Below, piece after piece: positions 15,225-24,362 of a stretch of 32,402 bases of DNA (position 1 is the stretch's first letter; each line of letters begins with the position of its first letter). The DNA is from Selenomonadaceae bacterium. GTDB lineage: Bacteria; Bacillota; Negativicutes; Selenomonadales; Selenomonadaceae. The notes below the pieces were generated by a model. It had not been told where the DNA came from, searched no databases, and worked only from the letters and a program-made list of their open reading frames with translations. Position numbers and translations under genes: made by a program. The stretch lies in the NCBI GenBank assembly GCA_017470715.1, contig JAFUYE010000139.1, forward strand, positions 1 to 32,402. The letters are read 5' to 3'.

Positions 15225-16391
15225 TCACCGCCTTTGAAGCACGGGTTTAATCTGCGCGACAATTTTTTTCATCACGTCAGCAGTTTGAACCAAAGCCATG
15301 CGCACAAAACCTTCGCCGCTGTTGCCGAACGCGTTGCCGGGTGTCACAAGGACATTTGCGCGTTCAAGCAAAGTTTTGACGAATTCTTCAGACGTGCCGA
15401 AACCTTCGGGGACGGGAGCCCACACGAACATTGTCGCACGCGGTTTGTCGATTTTCCAGCCCGCCGAATTCAAACCGTCAATCAGCGCGTCAATTCGTTC
15501 GACGTAAGCCGCACGAGTTTTGTCGATAACTTCGCGGGGACTTTGCAACGCCGCAATCGCCGCTTTTTGTATCGGCAGAAACAAACCGTAATCAATGTTG
15601 CTTTTCAAAAGTTTGACGCGTTTGACGATTTCACGGTTGCCGAGACAAAATCCGACACGTGCACCCGCAATGCCGTAAGTTTTCGACAGGGAATTAAATT
15701 CGACGCCGACATCTTTTGCGCCTTTGAAACTCAAAAAACTTCCGCCGCGTGAACCGTCGAAAATCAATTCGCTGTACGCGTTGTCGTGCAGGACGACGAT
15801 ATTATTTTTCTTCGCGAAGTGAATCAGCCGCTCATAAAACTCGTCGGGAGCAACGGCGGTCGTCGGATTGTTCGGGTACGAAACCACCATGAACTTTGCA
15901 CGGGCGGCAACTTCGGCGGGAATTTCGTCAAGCTGAATGACGTAATTGTTTTCGCGCAACTGCGGCATGAAAAAAAGTTCCGAGCCTGCAAGTTTCGCAC
16001 CGTCCGCGAAAATCGGATAGCACGGGTCGGGCACCAACGTCAAATCTCCGTCGTCAATCAAAGTCAACGCGATATGCGACAAACCTTCCTGCGAGCCCCA
16101 CAGCGAACAAATTTCGGTTGACGGGTCAAGCTCCACGCCGTAACGTCGACGATACCAATCTGCCGCTTCGGTCAAAAGTTCGTTCGTGTCGGTTATCGCG
16201 TAAACGTAATTTTCGGGCTTGAGTGCTTCGTCCGACAAAACTTTCATGACGTGCGCGGGCGGCGGGATATTCGGCGCGCCGATTGACAAATCGAAAACTT
16301 CAACGCCTGCGGAAATTTTTTCGCGCTTCATTGCCGCAAGTTTGGCGAAAACTCCTTCGCCGAAAAGATTCATGCGCTTTGCAAAGTTCAA
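15225..16391 (-). CDS. PLP-dependent class I/II aminotransferase, LL-diaminopimelate aminotransferase-like
   Basis: The chosen TTG start (16389-16391, MNFAKRMNLFGEGVFAKL) has TTGGGAG seven bases upstream, fits the usual N-terminus of the family and gives 388 residues. ATGs at 16371-16373 and 16422-16424 are possible. Fold-type I motifs are clear: LSIGAPNIPPPAHV, LWGSQEGLSHIALTL, DPCYPIFADGA, VSYPNNPTTAVAP, HDNAYSELIFDG and the PLP lysine in NSLSKTYGIAGARVGFCLG, then TPGNAFG and the FVRMALV arginine. Overall it resembles DapL-type and MalY/PatA-group enzymes; the true substrate is uncertain. If DapL, it makes LL-diaminopimelate for lysine and peptidoglycan. It leads an operon with phoH and ybeY. 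Confidence 0.85.
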   Translation of the reverse strand: MNFAKRMNLFGEGVFAKLAAMKREKISAGVEVFDLSIGAPNIPPPAHVMKVLSDEALKPENYVYAITDTNELLTEAADWYRRRYGVELDPSTEICSLWGSQEGLSHIALTLIDDGDLTLVPDPCYPIFADGAKLAGSELFFMPQLRENNYVIQLDEIPAEVAARAKFMVVSYPNNPTTAVAPDEFYERLIHFAKKNNIVVLHDNAYSELIFDGSRGGSFLSFKGAKDVGVEFNSLSKTYGIAGARVGFCLGNREIVKRVKLLKSNIDYGLFLPIQKAAIAALQSPREVIDKTRAAYVERIDALIDGLNSAGWKIDKPRATMFVWAPVPEGFGTSEEFVKTLLERANVLVTPGNAFGNSGEGFVRMALVQTADVMKKIVAQIKPVLQRR

Positions 16392-16430
16392 GTTACCAAC
16401 TCCCAAAAAAAATATTTCCGTCATGATAGC

Positions 16431-16467
16431 AAAAAAAATCCCCGTTGCAAAGAAATTTGCGCGGGGA
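16431..16467 (-). terminator. Intrinsic terminator of the TPR-glucosaminidase unit
   Basis: Minus-strand TCCCCGCGCAAA pairs with TTTGCAACGGGGA (small internal loop), followed by eight T residues. It starts about 47 bases after the stop codon of the glucosaminidase-TPR gene and lies just upstream of the aminotransferase start. Confidence 0.75.
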
Positions 16468-16514
16468 AATTTTTTCGCGATCAACTAAAGTTTATCTCGT
16501 CGCCGAATGAAAAT

Positions 16515-17732
16515 TTATTTTTTCTTCTTGACTTTGACGCAGGCGGAAAATTTTTCGTAATTCGCTTTGACAACTTCGTTCGAGGTGCTTTGTTCGGCGG
16601 CCTTTTGAATATTTGTCCACGCGTCATCGTATTTTTTCCGGCGGAAATAAGCAACGGCAATGTTGTTGTAAGCGTCCGCGTTAATCGTTTCGATTTTCAA
16701 AGCGGTCTCGAAATCTTTAATCGCGCCGTCGAAATCGTCTTTGGCAAGTTTCAAACATCCGCGATTGTGCCACGCGTCAACAAATTTTTCGTCGACAGTC
16801 AACAGCGCGTCATAAGTTTTAATCGCGTCGTCAAACTTGTTGAGTTTTTCCTGAGCAAGCGCAAGATCGAACAGAGCTTCGGTAAGTTCGGGTTCCGTGT
16901 CGACGGCAATTTGAAAATCGTCGCGTGCGTCGGAAAAATTTTCGCGTTCCAAATTGACCAGCCCGCGATAAACGTGAGCCGCCGCTTTGTCGTCCGCAAG
17001 AAAAACTTTCAAATCCGCCGCGTTCAGCGAATCATCTGAGCCGTCGGGCATTTGCGCTTCAAGCCACAAATTCAAAATGTCTTCGCCGTAGTGGTGACCG
17101 GGGACAGCCCAAACGCCGTTCAATTCCGTCCACTTAGTCAACTTGCCGAAAATTTGCGGGCGGAATTTTTTTATCAACTCATAACGCGGATCAACAATGT
17201 CAACTTTCGGAGGACGTTTCGACGCGTAGGAAAGCAAATGTTGAATGTGCGCACGAACGCCGATTTGCGGATTCGGGAAGAACGCGCCTTTGACGCCGCC
17301 GCCGGTCGTGCCCAATCCGCAATAATTGTTTTGTTCGGGGATAACGTCGCCGCCGTAAGCCCACGTGCCGGTTTCCTTAATCGCCTGACACATTGCAATA
17401 TCGGGGCGAATTCCTTCGCGACTTGCTTCAATCCAATACAAATTGACGAGCGCGGGAACCGTGCAATTAATTTTCGGATTCGGATTGCGTTTGTTGATGA
17501 AATTAATCATCTGCTGTTGAGTTGCGGTAGCTTCGCCGAACAAGGGAACGTCCGAATAATTTTCGCGCATGACAATCATCGGTGAGCCGTGAGCGGGTGC
17601 CGTGACGAGTTCAATTTTTTTGAGTTTGCCTTTGTTGAACTTGACGGTATCTTTTTTATCCGCCGCAAATGCGCACGCCGTAAACACGAACGTCAACACG
17701 AAAATTACCGTGACGCTGAAAAATTTTTTCAT
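16515..17732 (-). CDS. Exported glucosaminidase-domain protein with C-terminal TPR repeats
   Basis: The protein has 405 residues with an ATG preceded by GGAGG. A signal peptide spans residues 1-24 (MKKFFSVTVIFVLTFVFTAC, then AFA-A); TAC could also act as a weak lipobox. Residues about 75-225 look like a peptidoglycan N-acetylglucosaminidase domain: LYWIEASREGIRPDIAMCQA, IKETGTWAYGGDV with the likely catalytic Glu, NNYCGLGTTGGG, GVRAHIQHLLSYA and WAVPGHHYGEDIL. Three to four TPRs follow at about 245-385 (AHVYRGLVNLERENFSDARD, DAWHNRGCLKLAKDDFDGAI, DAYNNIAVAYFRRKKYDDAW), then a Lys-rich tail. It starts 12 bases after the 19-repeat TPR protein gene, so both are in one operon and both enter the periplasm. 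A role in cell-wall remodelling or scaffolding is inferred. Confidence 0.85.
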   Translation of the reverse strand: MKKFFSVTVIFVLTFVFTACAFAADKKDTVKFNKGKLKKIELVTAPAHGSPMIVMRENYSDVPLFGEATATQQQMINFINKRNPNPKINCTVPALVNLYWIEASREGIRPDIAMCQAIKETGTWAYGGDVIPEQNNYCGLGTTGGGVKGAFFPNPQIGVRAHIQHLLSYASKRPPKVDIVDPRYELIKKFRPQIFGKLTKWTELNGVWAVPGHHYGEDILNLWLEAQMPDGSDDSLNAADLKVFLADDKAAAHVYRGLVNLERENFSDARDDFQIAVDTEPELTEALFDLALAQEKLNKFDDAIKTYDALLTVDEKFVDAWHNRGCLKLAKDDFDGAIKDFETALKIETINADAYNNIAVAYFRRKKYDDAWTNIQKAAEQSTSNEVVKANYEKFSACVKVKKKK

Positions 17733-17744
17733 GCAGTTGCCTCC

Positions 17745-20321
17745 TTAAGACTTATTGACCAGTGCAGTCAATTCGTCGACGTTTTTCTTAAATTGTTGAC
17801 TGTTGGGCACAAGCTCAAGTGCTTTGGTGAAAGCTTGCAAGGCTTCATCGAATTTTTTTTGCGATTTCAGAAGCATACCGAAAAATGCCCACGCGTAAGG
17901 GTCTTTGGGATTGAGTTCAAGCGATTTCATATAAGCTTGAGCCGCCTCTTCGTTGTTGTGATTGAACATGTAATTGAGTCCCAAGAACTTCCAACCAATT
18001 GCGTTGTCGGGCACGATTTCCGTCGCTCGTTTGCAAATTTCAATGGCTTTGTCGTATTGTTTCAGCTTGTGATAAGTTTGGGCGAGATTGGTGCGGTAAG
18101 TCACGTTTTTGGTATCAAGTTCGATTGCTCGTTCGTAAGCCGGAATTGCCGCGTCGAATTTTTCCATGTCGAAGTAAATGTTGCCGAGCAAATTTTGGAA
18201 GCTTGCAACGTCGGGCGCAATTTCAATCGCCTTTTTCGCACATTCGACCGCCTTGTCGTAATTCTTTTGTGAATTGTAGAGTTGAGCCAGTCTATTCCAC
18301 GGCGCACCGGATTTCGGATTAAGTTCGGCAGACTTTTGATAATACTCAATCGCCGCGTCGAAATTTTTTTGTGACCTGTAACCATCGCCGAGATTGCACC
18401 ACGCCCACCAGTCGTCGGGGTACAGCTCAACATTTTTCCGCAATGTGTTCATGGCTTCGTTTAAATTGCCTTGAGTCGCATAAGCTTCGGCAAGATTGTG
18501 CCAAGGCTGAGTGTCCTTCAAATCGAGCGCGATTGCCTTTTGGAAATACTCAAGCGCGTCGTCATACTTCTGCAGTTTAAGCCAAGCTTCGCCGAGATTG
18601 TTCCACGCCCAAGCATATTTCGGGTTAATGTCAATGGCCTTTTGATAACAGTTCGCCGCCTCCGTGTAATTCTTCAAATTGAAGTAAGTGTTGCCGAGAC
18701 TGTTCCACGCGCTTTCAACTTTCGGCGCAATTTCCAAGGCACGACGATAACATTCGATTGCCTTGTCGTAGTCTTTCAAGTAGCAATTTGTGTCGCCCAA
18801 ACCAATCCATGTAACTGCGTCACCCGAATAAAGTTCGATTGCTTTTTCGTAGTATTCGGCGGCCTTGCCATAGTCGCCCTGCTCTTTGTACAGGTAAGCG
18901 AGATTGCCCCACGCATAGACGAAATTCGGGTCGAGTTCAAGAACTTTCTCGTAAGTCCGCGTTGCCTCATGCGTCCGTTTCATGCTGAAGTAGAGATTGG
19001 CAAGACGGTTCCACGCCATTGTGAAGTCGGGGTAAAGTTCAATGGACTTTTTGTAGTACTTGATGGCGTCGTCATATTTTTTCAGTGAATAGTAAATGTC
19101 TGCCAAATTGCTCCAGCCCATTGAGTTTTCGGGATATTTTTCCAGATGTTTGCGTTGCAGGGAGAGTGCGTGGTTGAGAGCTTCTTCAGCTTTGGCGGTG
19201 TTACCCGCCGCAAGATAAGTGTCGCCCAATATCGACCACGTGAGCGAAAATTTCGGGTCGGCGTCGACGGCTTTTTGACAGCATTCAACGGCCTTCGCGT
19301 AATCGCCACGATATTGCCACACTCTGCCAAGCCCAAACCATGGATATGCACGATTCGGATTCAGCTCAAGTGACTTGTTGCAATACTCAATGGCCTTGTC
19401 GAAGTCGCCCATTTCGGCGTAATTGCGACCGAGGTTGCTCCACGGGTAAATCAAATTCGGATCAAGTTCCGCCGCCCGCTTGTAATACTCAATTGCCTTG
19501 TTGATGTTGCCGCGATAGCCGTAAGAGACGCCCAAATTGTTCCACGCAAGCGCATTGTTCGGGTCAAGCGCAATGGCCTTTTCGTTGTACTCGATGGCCT
19601 TGTCGATGTTGCCGAAGTCGTTGTAAACCGCCGCAAGCCATGCCCACGCGTTGGAATATTCGGGGTTGATATCAAGTGCCTTGTTCAGATGTTCAATGGC
19701 TTTTTTGTAGTCGCGTCTGTCATAAGCCGCCGCGCCTCGTTCGGTGTACTGCAAAGCTGTGAATTGTTGCTCGTTGCGTTTGACGGCGTTGTTGATTTCG
19801 GTAATTTCGCTCTGAGAAGCACCGACGGCGCGTCTTTTCAATTCGGCAAGCTCCGCGTTGATTCGGGCGTTCTCGGCCTCAAGCTCCCTGATTCGTCGCG
19901 CAGAATCGTCAAGTTGCCCCTTGCTGGTCTGTTCGATGTACTCAAGGACATTTTCTTTTTCGACGGAAACGATGATGTGACAGACAAACTTAATCGATTC
20001 GCCGGAAATTTCGGGGCGGATGTTCGCACTTAAAACCTGCAAGATGTTCGCGGAAATGGTACGAATTTCGTCGCGGGTCAATTTGCCGTTTGATGACGTG
20101 GAAAAAGCTTCGACCAAAACATAAACGCTTTCGCTTGCGTTGCGCAAGGCATCTTTTCGGGCACGTTCCTTGGCTATACCCTGATTTTCTTCGAGTCCGT
20201 CGCCCATTATGTATTCGCCGTCAGCCTCGACGGTTTCGGCGAACGCGGGCGGCGGGTGAAGAATACCTTGCCCGAAGGTGAGCATTGCGCCCAAAATCGC
20301 AGCGGCAAGTTTTTTTCGCAT
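17745..20321 (-). CDS. Exported protein with shared N-terminal module, coiled coil and 19 TPR repeats
   Basis: The ATG at 20319-20321 has a perfect AAGGAGG eight bases upstream; the product is 858 residues. A signal peptide covers residues 1-28 (MRKKLAAAILGAMLTFGQGI, ending PAFA-E). Residues about 30-130 are the module found in three other exported proteins of this window (DGEYIMGDGLEENQGIAKER, ARKDALRNASESVYVLVEAF, IKFVCHIIVSVEKENVLEYI). A short coiled coil follows at about 135-190 (RRIRELEAENARINAELAEL). The rest is 19 tandem 34-residue TPRs, each with an A-W-x-x-L-G/A start and a Y-x-x-A-I/L-E-Y core. TPR arrays bind proteins, so a periplasmic scaffold is likely. The TPR DNA is internally repetitive and may recombine. 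Confidence 0.88.
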   Translation of the reverse strand: MRKKLAAAILGAMLTFGQGILHPPPAFAETVEADGEYIMGDGLEENQGIAKERARKDALRNASESVYVLVEAFSTSSNGKLTRDEIRTISANILQVLSANIRPEISGESIKFVCHIIVSVEKENVLEYIEQTSKGQLDDSARRIRELEAENARINAELAELKRRAVGASQSEITEINNAVKRNEQQFTALQYTERGAAAYDRRDYKKAIEHLNKALDINPEYSNAWAWLAAVYNDFGNIDKAIEYNEKAIALDPNNALAWNNLGVSYGYRGNINKAIEYYKRAAELDPNLIYPWSNLGRNYAEMGDFDKAIEYCNKSLELNPNRAYPWFGLGRVWQYRGDYAKAVECCQKAVDADPKFSLTWSILGDTYLAAGNTAKAEEALNHALSLQRKHLEKYPENSMGWSNLADIYYSLKKYDDAIKYYKKSIELYPDFTMAWNRLANLYFSMKRTHEATRTYEKVLELDPNFVYAWGNLAYLYKEQGDYGKAAEYYEKAIELYSGDAVTWIGLGDTNCYLKDYDKAIECYRRALEIAPKVESAWNSLGNTYFNLKNYTEAANCYQKAIDINPKYAWAWNNLGEAWLKLQKYDDALEYFQKAIALDLKDTQPWHNLAEAYATQGNLNEAMNTLRKNVELYPDDWWAWCNLGDGYRSQKNFDAAIEYYQKSAELNPKSGAPWNRLAQLYNSQKNYDKAVECAKKAIEIAPDVASFQNLLGNIYFDMEKFDAAIPAYERAIELDTKNVTYRTNLAQTYHKLKQYDKAIEICKRATEIVPDNAIGWKFLGLNYMFNHNNEEAAQAYMKSLELNPKDPYAWAFFGMLLKSQKKFDEALQAFTKALELVPNSQQFKKNVDELTALVNKS

Positions 20322-20340
20322 GTCAACAACCTCCTTACAC

Positions 20341-20400
20341 ATTGAAACGATAAATTATCGCGACGCTGAAAAATTTTTTTATGCAGTCAGTCTCCTTTGC
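20341..20400 (-). pseudogene. Vestigial duplicate of a signal-peptide gene start
   Basis: On the minus strand this stretch reads GCAAAGGAGACTGACTGC, then ATA AAA AAA TTT TTC AGC GTC GCG ATA ATT. It matches the start of the glucosaminidase-TPR gene (ribosome binding site, ATG AAA AAA TTT TTC AGC GTC) at 17701-17745 over about 45 bases, but the ATG has become ATA. The remnant frame ends in TAA, which overlaps the AAGGAGG of the TPR gene. It appears to be a copied 5' end that has decayed. Confidence 0.5.
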
Positions 20401-20458
20401 GAGCTGTGAGCTTTTAGCTGTCAGCTTTCAGGAAGTCATCACCAACCTAAAAGCTCCA
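20401..20458. repeat. AGCT-unit repeat tract downstream of trpS
   Basis: The plus strand reads GAGCTGTGAGCTTTTAGCTG, then TCAGCTTTCAGG and, after a spacer, CCTAAAAGCTCC. The outer parts can pair as a short hairpin beginning next to the trpS stop codon. The CTGACAGCTAAA segment on the minus strand also occurs in the 63-base insert at 4489-4551, so these tracts look like one family. Confidence 0.5.
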
Positions 20459-20459
20459 A

Positions 20460-21584
<1,125 letters not shown>

Positions 21585-21615
21585 TCAATCAATCGCCGCA
21601 TTAAAACATTTGAAC

Positions 21616-21642
21616 AAAAAAATCCCGCCGCGTTCGACGGGA
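21616..21642 (-). terminator. Intrinsic terminator upstream of trpS
   Basis: On the minus strand TCCCGTCG and CGGCGGGA form a stem around AACG, followed by seven T residues. It ends transcription from the waaA-lpxK unit before the trpS promoter. Confidence 0.75.
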
Positions 21643-21658
21643 AAAAATTTTTCGATAT

Positions 21659-21805
21659 TCAGTTGACTTCGAGAGAGAAATTTTTACACAGTGCTTTCAA
21701 GTCCGCCGGAAAATCCCGCACCACAATTTTTTTACAGACGCGCTCCGAATGATTCGCCGAAATATTTTGTGCGATATGTGCGGTCGTCGCTGAATAAAAA
21801 ATCAT
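21659..21805 (-). CDS. Possible 48-residue small protein downstream of waaA-lpxK
   Basis: An ATG at 21803-21805 opens a 48-residue frame that ends 17 bases before an intrinsic terminator. The N-terminal half (MIFYSATTAHIAQNISANHS) is unremarkable. The C-terminal half (CKKIVVRDFPADLKALCKNF) has codon use like neighbouring genes and faintly resembles the strand-helix start of ribbon-helix-helix antitoxins. No Shine-Dalgarno is visible and no toxin-like partner lies next to it. It could be a real small gene, translated by coupling to lpxK 40 bases upstream, or the decayed 3' end of an older gene. No function is claimed. Confidence 0.35.
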   Translation of the reverse strand: MIFYSATTAHIAQNISANHSERVCKKIVVRDFPADLKALCKNFSLEVN

Positions 21806-21844
21806 CGACGATTATTCGACGGGGAAAATTTTTCGGCTTGACGT

Positions 21845-24334
21845 TCAAGTTTTTTTGCCGACTTTATCCGCAAGCCGTTCGCGCAGAAAATTTTTAAATT
21901 TGTCCGCGCCGGTTTGGAATTGAACTTCGACGCAGATAACGTAAATCGGGATGTCCCAATCTTTTTTTGCGACATCGGCGGGAATTTTGACGGCGTCTTT
22001 TTCCGTGATGACAATAATTTCCGCACCGAACGAATCAGCTTGCCGCAAAATGTCCGTCATTTCTTCGGGCGTGTATTCGTGATGATCGGGATAGCGCAGA
22101 CTCGAAATAATTTCCGCGCCCAAATCCCGAAGTGTCCGTTCAAACGACGCGGGGTTACCGATAGCCGAAACCGCCATAACTTTTTTTCCGGAAATTTTGT
22201 CGACGCTCACGCCTTCGCCGGCAAGATTTTCCGTCCAATCGGCAAGCGGAATCAGGCAACGCGGTCGGTGAATGCTTTCGACAATCTGCGCGTCGGGATT
22301 GTATTTTTTGACGGTCTCACGAATCAATTCGCGTGAACCTTCGCGAGCCTGGTCAACTTTGGTCATCAAGCAAACGTCCGCACGGCTGATATGCGAAATC
22401 GATTCGCGCAAAGTTCCGCGTGGGAGCAAATGCCCGTTGCCGAAAACCGACACGGCGTCGACAAGCAAAATGTCCAAGTCGCGAATAACCTGCCAATGTT
22501 GATAGCCGTCGTCCAAAATGACAACCTGCGCACCGAATTTTTCAATGGCGTATTGTCCGGTGACTGCCCGTCGTGCGCCGATTAACACGGGGACATTCGG
22601 CAAATGTTTCGCCAACATGTAAGCTTCGTCGCCCGCTTCGGCAGCGTCCATTTGCAAAGTTTTTCCGTCCGAAACGATACCGACTTCGCCGCGAAATTTG
22701 GCACGATAGCCGCGATTCAAAATCACTACGCGATAACCCAAGTCGCGAATTTCTTTTGCAAGCCGCTGAGCCGTGGGAGTTTTGCCCGTGCCGCCGACGG
22801 TTATGTTGCCCAAACTTATGACGAAACAATTCAGCCGCTCTTTGCCGGAAAATCCGAGTTCGTAGCCGAGCAAGCGCAGATTTACCAGCGATTTATAAAT
22901 CAGCGAGCCGACGTACAGCACGAAAATTATCAGCTTGTTCAACAGCCCGTGAACATCTTCGTCGTGCATGAGTTTTAAAAAATATGTCTGAACGTTTTCG
23001 ATTTTTTCGGTCGTGTTCAGGTGACGGGCATTTTCTTTGGCTTCGTATTCGGTCAACATTTTGCGCAGAAGAACGGCCGATTTTCGTGACGCGCCGCGAT
23101 TTTCGTGCACAATGGCAATGGTTTCTTTTTCGAGCCGCAAACGCTCTTCGGGTTCGTCGAAAAGTTTTTTCGCTTCGGCGGCAAGTTCGTCGTCATTGGC
23201 AACGGTGACGCAGGCATTTCGATTTTTGAACAGCGCGTGCAAGTCTTTAAAATTTTCCATGTGGTGCCCGACGATAATCGCTTTGCCGTGCGCCGCCGGT
23301 TCCAAAATGTTGTGCCCGCCGTGAGAAATCAAACTGCCGCCGACGTAAATCACGTTGCCGACGCTGTAAACCTGTCCGAGTTCGCCAATCGTGTCCAAAA
23401 TAATAATGTCTTCGTTCGCGGGCGGACGTTTTTGCAATTCGGTTCGCGTGCCGACAGTGAATCCCGCCGCTTTGCACAACGCGACGACTTCACGGGTGCG
23501 CAAAAGTTCACGCGGAGCAATAATCAGCCGAGCTTTCGGATGATTTTCGCGAATTGCTTTGAACGCTTTGAGCACGAAATTTTCTTCGCCGCGATGAGTT
23601 GAGCCCGCAAGAAAAATTTCCTGCGCATCAGTCAAGCCCATGTCCGACAAAATTTTTTCGCGTTGTTCGTCGGTAACGTCCGTGTAAGTTTGATCAAATT
23701 TCGTGTTGCCCGTGACGATAACCAAATTTTCCGGCGCGCCGAGTTCTTTAACATAATTCGCGTCAACGTTCGACGCCATTGCGAAAAGTTTTACCGTGCC
23801 AATCATGTCGCGCAGAATCGAAAACATGTACTTGTAATGCTTAACGCTTTTTTCGGAAATGCGCCCGTTGACCATCATGACCGGCACGCGATTTTCCCGC
23901 GCAGCTTTTAAAAAATTCGGCCACAGTTCCGTTTCGACATCAAGAAACACACGCGGAAAAATTTTTTTGAACACGTGCGACGAAATAAACGGCAAATCCA
24001 GCGGAAAATAAATTATGCTGTCCGCGTCTTTGATGATTCGGTTCGCCATTTCGTAACCGGCAGTCGTCACGACGGAAACGAGTATCGGCGATTTTGGGAA
24101 TTCGCGGCGGAATTCTTTAATCAGCGGACTTGTCGCAACGATTTCGCCGACGGACGCCGCGTGTACCCAAATGCAATTTTTTTTCGCGACGGGGTCAAGT
24201 GCGCCTTTCGGGTAAAAGCCGAAACTTTGTTTGATTCGCTCGACGAAGCCGCGCTCACGTATCGAACGAATCATAAACACCGGGATAATCAGAATTACGA
24301 CGATAATCGCCGCAAGGTTGTAAAGTATTTGCAA
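21845..24334 (-). CDS. waaA-lpxK: Fusion of Kdo transferase (WaaA) and lipid A 4'-kinase (LpxK)
   Basis: This 829-residue protein has a TTG start with GGAGG ten bases upstream. Residues 1-430 are WaaA/KdtA: an N-terminal membrane anchor (LAAIIVVILIIPVFMI), WVHAASVGEI with the general-base Glu, FLDVETELWPN, AGSTHRGEE and GGSLISHGGHNILEPAAHGK. A linker at about 430-460 leads to LpxK, residues about 465-829. LpxK shows its own membrane segment (LIIFVLYVGSLIYKSLVNL), the P-loop SLGNITVGGTGKTPTA, LNRGYRA, AGDEAYMLA, VILDDGYQHWQVIRDLD and LLPRGTLRE. Both activities act on lipid A precursors at the inner leaflet: LpxK phosphorylates the disaccharide and WaaA then adds Kdo. Both sites look intact. 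The gene starts 28 bases after the C-type lectin-like gene. It is strong evidence for a diderm cell. Confidence 0.93.
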   Translation of the reverse strand: MQILYNLAAIIVVILIIPVFMIRSIRERGFVERIKQSFGFYPKGALDPVAKKNCIWVHAASVGEIVATSPLIKEFRREFPKSPILVSVVTTAGYEMANRIIKDADSIIYFPLDLPFISSHVFKKIFPRVFLDVETELWPNFLKAARENRVPVMMVNGRISEKSVKHYKYMFSILRDMIGTVKLFAMASNVDANYVKELGAPENLVIVTGNTKFDQTYTDVTDEQREKILSDMGLTDAQEIFLAGSTHRGEENFVLKAFKAIRENHPKARLIIAPRELLRTREVVALCKAAGFTVGTRTELQKRPPANEDIIILDTIGELGQVYSVGNVIYVGGSLISHGGHNILEPAAHGKAIIVGHHMENFKDLHALFKNRNACVTVANDDELAAEAKKLFDEPEERLRLEKETIAIVHENRGASRKSAVLLRKMLTEYEAKENARHLNTTEKIENVQTYFLKLMHDEDVHGLLNKLIIFVLYVGSLIYKSLVNLRLLGYELGFSGKERLNCFVISLGNITVGGTGKTPTAQRLAKEIRDLGYRVVILNRGYRAKFRGEVGIVSDGKTLQMDAAEAGDEAYMLAKHLPNVPVLIGARRAVTGQYAIEKFGAQVVILDDGYQHWQVIRDLDILLVDAVSVFGNGHLLPRGTLRESISHISRADVCLMTKVDQAREGSRELIRETVKKYNPDAQIVESIHRPRCLIPLADWTENLAGEGVSVDKISGKKVMAVSAIGNPASFERTLRDLGAEIISSLRYPDHHEYTPEEMTDILRQADSFGAEIIVITEKDAVKIPADVAKKDWDIPIYVICVEVQFQTGADKFKNFLRERLADKVGKKT

Positions 24335-24362
24335 TGAACGCGCTCCTCCGCAGAAAAATTAT

